A stretch of DNA of 14,757 nucleotides from Phoronis ovalis (lineage: Eukaryota > Phoronida > Phoronidae), in contig JAOXYB010072388.1 of the NCBI GenBank assembly GCA_028565635.1, positions 1 through 14,757 of the forward strand, in the 5' to 3' direction. The position numbers were made by a program, and so were the translations under genes. The notes under the pieces are model-generated. The model was given only the letters and a program-made list of their open reading frames with translations. It ran no database searches and was not told the DNA's origin. This document shows positions 8,416 to 14,757 of the stretch, in pieces. Position 1 is the first letter of the stretch, and each line of letters opens with the position of its first letter.

Positions 8416-10470
8416 TTATACATCAACTGCCTTTGTAAGGGTAGTTTTTTCGTCTTTGTAAATAGCCACAGCTTCGTGGCCAAAAATATTACTATCATGT
8501 AAAGTCATATACGAAAGGCGTTCTGTAATTTTTTTTCTGTATGTATATATTGCCCAGGCAGTAAATCCGACTACAGCAACAACAATTCCAGCTATAAGAA
8601 TGGACACACCAACAGACAACGCGTGCGGTCCAGGTGTAACGCATTTTAGCTCTGAGACTGGAACGTGATCTAAAAATCTCCCGCGTAGAGAGTAAGGACT
8701 GGTGCATCTAAAAAATAACATAATTTTGTATTATCTTTGCTTGACATTTACAGTTGTGTAGAGTGGCTTATTATTACAAGGTATGGCGCCCTTGTAATTG
8801 TAGCTGTCAAAACATTAAAAAAAATATTCCGATTTAGAATTTTGCAATTTAGGATCAAGACCCCATTCAAACGTATCTTATGCTTGAAAACTGATTACAG
8901 TATCTAAATATATTGTAGCGTTGTAATTTTACAATACACTGCACATAGAGGGCTACTTTATTTATGTAGCGCCACCTATTGGCATAATCTTGAACCACTA
9001 GGCCTATTTCCTGAAAAAAAGTACACCGACACAGGACGTGTATAACGTAAATGTCTTAATCTACAAATGCGGATAAAGAATATAGGTTGCTGATTCCATT
9101 GTTGATTTCGGACGAGGTTCGAAGGCAACGTTCACCGTACATGCTCACTGGCATTGGCTTTTATATTATTTATAATGTATTAATTTTAATTCTATCATAG
9201 TATGTCATGATGGGAGTATAATTGTACATGCAAATAATGTTTCCTGTAGTTACCTGATCTGTGTTACTACCGATGAAACCTTCTTCATCCAAATCACATT
9301 ACAATCACACCGCCATGGGTTTCCGGCCAATTGTATGATCTTCATTCGTTGCCATGGTAACAAGTCATCAGTAAGGGTGACTAAAGCGTTGTTTTTCAAA
9401 ATTATTGTAGAAATATTATTCGTGGCGTTCACTAAAGCGTCTTTGTCTATCACTTTCAAATATCTGTAATTGTTACTTATGTTCAAAGACACCAAATTAA
9501 CAAACGGACTCAGGGAATATTTATCTATATTTTGCAAAACTGGCATATTACTAATACTTAATGACGTAACGGAATTAGTTGTTGTGCCTCCTTCCTGTGG
9601 CTCTAATGATACCATGGGATTGCCATCTAAAATGAATTCGTTGATCAAGTTGACTTTCGTTGAAGTAATAACGTCATATGGAATAGCCGTCAGGCGATTG
9701 TAACTAAGATCTAACTTTATAATATTTCTTTTTTGCTTCTCTACTTGCAAAACTGTGTCTGGTATTTCTGTTAATTCATTATTGGCTAGCACTAGTGTTA
9801 AGTTCAAGCCTAGACCTGCAAAAGCGCTGTCAGCCAATGTCACCAGTTTGTTATCACTTAAATCTACATGGTTAACGTCGATCAGCCCAGCAAATATTTT
9901 GCCGTCGACGGTTGTCAAATTATTATTTTGAAGTAGTAGTGTTTTTAGTGTATCTATATCGGTGAAAGCATTGCTGTCGATTAAATAAAGTTGATTATTG
10001 CTTAAGTCTAAAGTTTCCAAACTCTGCAAATCATCGTAGTAAACAGCTTCTGATTTAAGTGTGTTCAACCCGTTGAAGCTTAAGCGTAACTGCTGTAGAA
10101 GTTTCAGACCTGCAAATGTACCAAATTTGAAGTCAAAATCTGTAAGATTGTTAGATGCTAGGTTCAACGATAAAAGGTTAGTCGATTTTTTAAACGCATT
10201 TTTTCCAATTTCGTTTATTACATTATTCTCTAAGTTTAAATGTTGTAGCTTGTTGTAATTTTTGAGGGAATCGAGAGTAATATTGCGTATCAAGTTGTTC
10301 CTGAGACTCAGCGTTAATATTCCCAAAGGTAAATCAGCCGGTATTTCCTTTAATCCTAAATTATCACAATTGTAGGAATTCTTTTGCTCTGTGGTTGTAC
10401 AGTTGTACTCTACTGTCGCAACACTCCATGCTGACACTAACAATATTAACAAATGGTCGATGAACAACAT
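8416..10470 (-). CDS. Type I membrane leucine-rich repeat receptor, two exons
   Basis: Exon 1 is 10470-9254 and exon 2 is 8707-8416, with an intron at 9253-8708 (GTAACT donor, TTTTTTAG acceptor, phase 2). The spliced product has 502 residues. Residues 1-20 are a signal peptide (MLFIDHLLILLVSAWSVAT). Cys24 and Cys35 form a short LRRNT cap. About 13 LRRs follow (about 42-383), many with the LxxLxLxxNxL core, for example LETLDLSNNQL. The LRRCT cap has NPWRCDC (Cys388, Cys390) from exon 1 and Cys407 and Cys428 from exon 2; the splice creates Arg406 and restores the cap exactly. Residues 438-460 are a transmembrane helix, followed by the YRKK stop-transfer and a ~40-residue tail with LSYMTL at 470-475. 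The frame upstream of 10470 opens only with a TTG (10518), so the ATG at 10470 (A at -3) is the start. The family covers neuronal and immune-type adhesion receptors. The ligand is unknown. Confidence 0.9.
8708..9253 (-). other. Intron of the LRR receptor gene
   Basis: This 546-bp intron has AG|GTAACT at its 5' end and TTATTTTTTAG at its 3' end, read on the minus strand. It lies between the second and third cysteines of the LRRCT cap. No other gene is seen inside it. Confidence 0.85.
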
Positions 10471-10614
10471 TTTAAGTATATAATTAATACGCGTACGGAA
10501 CGCTTTCGAAGACGTCAATATTGTTTTTGTTTAACGCATTAATTTTCCAATGTTCTGCAAACAAGTCCACGTTTCACTCACATTTGGAACGATCTCTGTG
10601 TGATTTTCTAGTTC

Positions 10615-10622
10615 CTTTTATA
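10615..10622 (-). promoter_or_regulatory. TATA box of the LRR receptor gene
   Basis: On the minus strand this reads TATAAAAG, a near-perfect TATA box, about 145 bases upstream of the ATG. Transcription would start near 10590 and leave a 5' UTR of about 120 bases. Spacing and strand fit the gene. No sharp initiator motif was identified. Confidence 0.45.
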
Positions 10623-10976
10623 AAGTAAATATGTAACTAAACTGCGTTTAATGAACAACATAAAGCATTTTAACTGCCTTGAGATGACGCTATTAAAATA
10701 ATGAATTGATTTGGTCATTGGACCTTCGTGGACTTTGATCCTGTTGTTGTTATCAGTCACGAGTTATCATTTTATATTTGGTAATAATGCCATAGGTAAA
10801 TGTAGATGTGACAAGATTAAAATTAGCTGTTAGCTGTCATATTCAGGAATGTGAATAATATCTTCTGAATTTCTCTCCGATACACACTTGTGCATGCATG
10901 GCCGGATGCATATAGTAACGTAATCAAAACGATGAAATTATTAAGCCGCATGTTTTTTTTAATGGTAGATCTTTCC
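10623..10976. other. Intergenic DNA between divergent LRR and kinesin genes
   Basis: No coding region was recognised. It holds the upstream region of the LRR gene. Confidence 0.4.
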
Positions 10977-10996
10977 TGGGACTAATATTAGTCCCA
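10977..10996. repeat. Perfect 20-bp palindrome
   Basis: TGGGACTAATATTAGTCCCA is its own reverse complement with no spacer. It lies about 27 bases left of the G-rich repeat block that starts at 11024. Such a site could be bound by a dimeric protein or be part of a repeat end. Neither is shown. Confidence 0.6.
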
Positions 10997-11023
10997 AGAG
11001 TTTAATTGCAGGTTACTTGCTTA

Positions 11024-11300
11024 CCCGGGGGAAGGGTACTGTCATTCAAAGTCGTTATATATCGGGGGGGGGGCACTCCGTCCAAAGTGGTTATATATAC
11101 ATACGTGCCGCCCTATGGGGTATAGTTTTTCAGGGTTCCTGCTTGCAACGGGGTATATATTTCAGCCCTGGATGCTCGCAAAGGGGTATATTTTTAGCTC
11201 ACTGCTAACACAGGGGCCCAAAATCATGTTTGCTTATAAAAGGGTATGTTTTTTTGCCATGGGTGTTGCTAAAGGGATACGTTTTTCCCATCTTTTCTGA
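11024..11300 (+). repeat. G-rich repeat block with 33-bp period
   Basis: It starts with two ~38-bp units, 11024-11062 and 11063-11099. Each has a CGGGGG run, an ACT, then CAAAGT-GTTATATAT; the second has ten consecutive G. Then GGGGTATA-type starts occur at 11117, 11150 and 11183 (33 bases apart), and weaker ones at 11241 and 11273. Because 33 bases is 11 codons, one frame stays open over the block and translates as GYSFSGF, GYIFQPW and GYIFSSL units. The start is near CCCGGGGG, like the left end of the element at 988-1394. It is probably a dispersed repeat, not a gene. Confidence 0.6.
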
Positions 11301-12071
11301 CGCTAGATGGCGCATAATCTGCTCATAAAAACCTTATTTTGTATTTTTAAGTAAAATGTAAAATTCTTGGTAAACCTTTTAAAATGCTCAAGCAGGTATG
11401 AATGTTAAGCTCAAACATAGTAAGTTTATAATATGTTAAACATTATATAAATTATGTTCAGGTTTATTATGTTACTGCGCGCGCATCTCTCAACCGACAG
11501 AACATGGCATAGTTGTTTATACTTGGATTTTTCTTGGATATACCTAGACAGAATGAGTCATAGACTGAAATTCTTTGTTATTAATAATCCATAGTACCCT
11601 AAGCATATAATGCGTATGCAATTTTGAGATAGTCAGATGTTGATTTTATTTAGGAAGCAGCTGAAATCGTATGGAACGATAATTACATGTCCCTGGAATT
11701 AAAGCTGCCAGGCTCCTGGTGACAAATTATACAATTTCTAGCTCAGGTATATGCTTTGCATTTTAATATTAACTGTTTGGATTGATATTCAAATCTATGG
11801 AATGAATTTATACATAAATTAAATTATAACGGATTAACGCGCTCCCAATATATGATTTTAAGCACAACCTCAACGACTGATTAACGAGTTAATTATATGT
11901 CGCGTTCCGATGCAACTGTACATAATATTCATCTCAAGGGAAGTAATTAATTTTATACAACACCGCCCTAATTTTGTTTAATATTTATTATCAAGTAACC
12001 ATGTAATGTGAGAACTGACTAGAATAACATTTCATTGCTGTTTTATCTCTTAGTATAACTTTTTTTCTACA
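11301..12071. other. Upstream region of the kinesin gene
   Basis: It is AT-rich with no protein-like frame. It probably contains the promoter and perhaps a 5' UTR exon of the kinesin gene, because a splice acceptor (TTTTTTCTACAG) ends at 12072, 28 bases before the kinesin ATG. I could not locate the matching donor or a TATA box with confidence. Confidence 0.4.
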
Positions 12072-12100
12072 GCATTTGTACTTGCATCTCAAGTGCTGTA

Positions 12101-14757
12101 ATGAGTGAAGTGAATGTCAGAGTGGCAGTGAGGGTAAGTTTAGTATTTTCAAAAGTACCTTGAGTCAGTCATAAAATAATGATAGTAATCAAACTTGAAC
12201 CAACAATACCATAGAGGGGGAGATGATGGGAATATGCCTTTGTCTTGGGGCACGTGTATCGGATGAATTTTGGTATATTTGGGGCACCTTTTATGCTCTT
12301 TGGTATATTATGTGATTAATCTCTTTTGAGGCCTAGTCATGAATGTCCTCATTACAAAATTCGACGTCACAAACGAAAAACCACTATACCACTTGGCCAC
12401 ATTTCGTTGCAAGTAGTAGTAAAATTAATAGCTATAACATAAGAAAGACTAGGATAAGAAAAACTAATCTAACAGTTTGAAATTCTTGGTTTTTATTGGC
12501 AGGTAAGACCTCTACTGCCCAAGGAGAAGCTGTCTGGTGAGCAGTTATGTGTCCGTGTGGTACCATCAAATAACCAGATAGTAGTGGGAAAGGATAGATC
12601 ATTTACATTTGATAATGTTTTAACTTCAAAAAGTTCTCAGGTTAGTTGTAGTATTTGTTTTAGTGTATACAACATGTTTGCCTTTAAAACAACTTCTATT
12701 ATGATAAACAGATTCATAACAGTACATTATATGTATGTTGCTCTGCATATTTTGGTAATATCATCATTGGACAATGTAACTGCTTTAAATCATTAATTCA
12801 TCTAATCCATTTATTTATAAGCATGATACTGTTTTCAATCAGATTACTTACAAAAAGTAGTTTCGCTTAATAGAAAAACTAAAAATATGTACGTTGTATA
12901 AGTTATTAGGTTCAGTCACTGCATTTGATTATCATATGACACTCACATCTGTTTCTTCTCTCCTCCTTTTCACTGATTTTTATCGTGTAATATTTTATTT
13001 TAGGAGGAGACATATGAACAGTGTGTTGACCCATTAGTGAAAAGCTGCTTTGAAGGATACAATGCTACAATATTTGCTTATGGCCAAACAGTATGTAATT
13101 TTGCATTAGATTGCATCTTCCTTATCATTCCTTATTATCTGTGTAATAAATTTATCTACAAAAGCCATTCTGTTTTATATAAATAAATCCTTTAGCTTAG
13201 TAAATTAAATATTTAAAATATCTGAATTATTAAATTGGAGTTTCGTGGGCTAAATATCTAATATATCAGCAAATTATTTTGCATATCTCTTCAGTAGTAA
13301 ATTTAGGTAAAAACTATGAATCTACAATATCTACTAACTGTAAGATATGATCTAAATATGATTTATTCTCTTTCTACTGAAAAGTTCAATGAAAAGAAAA
13401 CCCCTAATGGGCTATGAACAATCATGGATCTGCCTTTATCATCATCCTTTCTGGTGGAACTGATGCACGCTGAATTCCTGATATATTTTTATTTATATGT
13501 TTATTGCATATGTTAATTTTGTAATTTCTACTTACAGGGTTCAGGAAAGACTTACACTATTGGTGGAGGAAATATTGCATCTCTGACAGAAGAAGAATTT
13601 GGAATTATACCAAGGGCAATTCAAGGAATCTTTGATATCATTCAAGTATGTATGCCATATTTCTTGAAGATGTAGCATTATTTGTTGTACCTGGTAATAA
13701 ATCTCAGTCAACTATGATATCTAGCTGTCCTATCTGTTTGAATTAGTCTCAGTTAGGTTCATCCAAAAAAAAAATATGTGAGGGGAGGGCACTTACATAA
13801 AAACAAATTGCATTGCTCACTGTACAAAAAGTAAAAAGAACTTTACCAGTTTATATAAATTTTTTCAACCAGCAGCAGGACACTGCAACTGATAATTCTG
13901 ATTTATTAAACTTATGAAGGAAGTATACTTTAACTTATTAAGTAGCAAAAAATGTCAAGCTTAAATAACCAAAGCTTTCATTATAATTCCATGATCATAT
14001 TTATCTGTTGTTGACGACATCATCAAAAAGTCAAAAGCTCTGATTATACGGCAGAACATATTACACAATACGGCAGAACAAATTACACTAAATTTAAAAT
14101 GAATCTGGTTAATATTTTTATTAACATTTTATTTACAGTCTAATAGTCAAGTACACTATACAGTGAAGGTTTCATATATTGAGTTGTATAAAGAAGAACT
14201 AAGGGACCTGTTAGATGTTGAGACTTCTAGCAAAGATTTGCATATCAGGGAAGACGACAATGGGAACACAGGTTAGCTTCAGGAGTTTGCATGTTGAACA
14301 CGTGAAGAATTGTGGCACATTAAAATAAGATGTACATGCAAACCATTTATTTTAAAATGGATTTTGTTTGAATTATATTAGAGGTACATTGTAAATCAAT
14401 AAAAAACATATTTTTTTGCTGGAATATTGTTTTACTTATAAAAGTACATCACAGTAATATAAATAATTTTAAAAAATCAAATAATAATAATAAAAAAATG
14501 AAAGGACTCAGAGCAAGTCTGTTGTTTATTGAATTGGCCTTGTTGTGATGTAGGACAGCGTATATTGCCTTAAATAATACCTAAAAGTATGTAATTGTTT
14601 TTCAGTAGCTTTGGTTTTTCTGTTCAAACAAACAAAACAAAATGGCAAAGGGATGAACAAATTTCTCATTTGTAACTGCACCTTTCATTTTAGTTATGAC
14701 TGGGACTAGAGAAGTCCAATGTGAGAGCAAAGATGAAGTTATGTATATATTAGAGCA
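12101..14757 (+). CDS. KIF27: Kinesin-4 family motor, Kif27/Kif7 (Costal-2) type, 5' part
   Basis: Six coding exons are visible: 12101-12133, 12503-12640, 13004-13090, 13538-13645, 14139-14271 and 14694 to the window edge. All junctions are GT-AG. The first four introns are phase 0 and the fifth is phase 1. They encode the first 187 residues, all motor domain. Features in order are VRVAVRVRPLL (6-16), the strand ending [30 protein letters not shown] with the P-loop GQTGSGKT at 84-91, [23 protein letters not shown], the [15 protein letters not shown] segment, and [26 protein letters not shown] and KDLHIRED resemble vertebrate KIF27 more than KIF7; many invertebrates have one gene for both. Switch I, switch II and the stalk lie beyond the window. 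Known roles of the family are ciliary function and Hedgehog signalling through Gli/Ci; whether this motor moves is not decidable here. Start: the ATG at 12101 gives the short N-terminus normal for the family. Confidence 0.92.

Noticed and set aside
8074-8498. Several 62-78-codon frames on both strands
   Set aside because: They overlap each other, have no recognisable features, and lie in the LRR gene's 3' flank or are shadows of its second exon.
9108-9130. B-box-like GGTTCGAAGGC as a possible tRNA
   Set aside because: The flanks do not form a T stem, and no acceptor, D or anticodon arm can be drawn around it.
9470-10258. Plus-strand frames at 9470-9703 and 10061-10258
   Set aside because: They are antisense shadows of the LRR coding exon.
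10471-10518. 16 extra N-terminal residues for the LRR protein from 10518
   Set aside because: The codon is TTG, and the extension would put a charged stretch ahead of a clean signal peptide that starts at the ATG at 10470.
11017-11300. Two 60-codon frames as small genes
   Set aside because: They translate the 33-bp repeat, and the open frame follows from the repeat period. No start context or family supports a gene.
12557-12796. 79-codon continuous frame as a separate gene
   Set aside because: Its first part is kinesin exon 2, and the rest reads through the GT donor at 12641 into the intron.
1-14757. CRISPR array, operon or bacterial defence system
   Set aside because: No short regularly spaced repeats with unique spacers were seen, and the genes are clearly animal genes with spliceosomal introns.

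Overview
The window looks like AT-rich nuclear DNA from an invertebrate animal. It has spliced genes with GT-AG introns of about 360-550 bp, long non-coding stretches, diverged DNA-transposon relics, and proteins of animal type (a Ly6/three-finger protein, an LRR receptor, a Kif27/Kif7 kinesin). I cannot name the species. A marine deuterostome or lophotrochozoan would fit, but this is inference from the gene types and repeat style.

Layout: (1) 1-77 is the 3' end of a repeat that recurs twice further right. (2) 480-935 (+) is a complete, intronless coding exon for a secreted, probably GPI-anchored Ly6/uPAR-like protein of 151 residues. (3) 988-1394 is a MITE-like element with terminal inverted repeats and a possible 7-bp target duplication. 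(4) 1663-3471 holds two head-to-tail copies, about 0.9 kb each, of a non-autonomous element. It has asymmetric terminal inverted repeats, internal ~265-bp repeats and a 3' hairpin after a GAA-rich tract, and it resembles Helentron-derived HINEs. The internal repeats carry many nuclear-receptor half-sites in DR1, DR2 and DR5 arrangements. (5) 3702-5070 holds diverged copies of another repeat. (6) 5071-8415 is AT-rich and mostly featureless, with one weak candidate exon at 6729-6912.

(7) 8416-10470 (-) is a complete two-exon gene for a 502-residue type I membrane LRR protein. The splice joins the two halves of the LRRCT cap exactly, and the cytoplasmic tail carries an ITIM-like motif. A TATA box lies about 145 bp upstream of its ATG. 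(8) 10977-11300 holds a 20-bp perfect palindrome and a G-rich repeat with a 33-bp period. (9) 12101-14757 (+) holds the first six coding exons of a Kif27/Kif7 (Costal-2 family) kinesin, covering the first 187 residues of the motor domain and running off the window.

The three genes show no operon-like or functional link. The LRR gene and the kinesin are divergently arranged about 1.6 kb apart. The most unusual material is in the repeats, above all the 0.9-kb element pair that carries nuclear-receptor-type sites beside the Ly6 gene.
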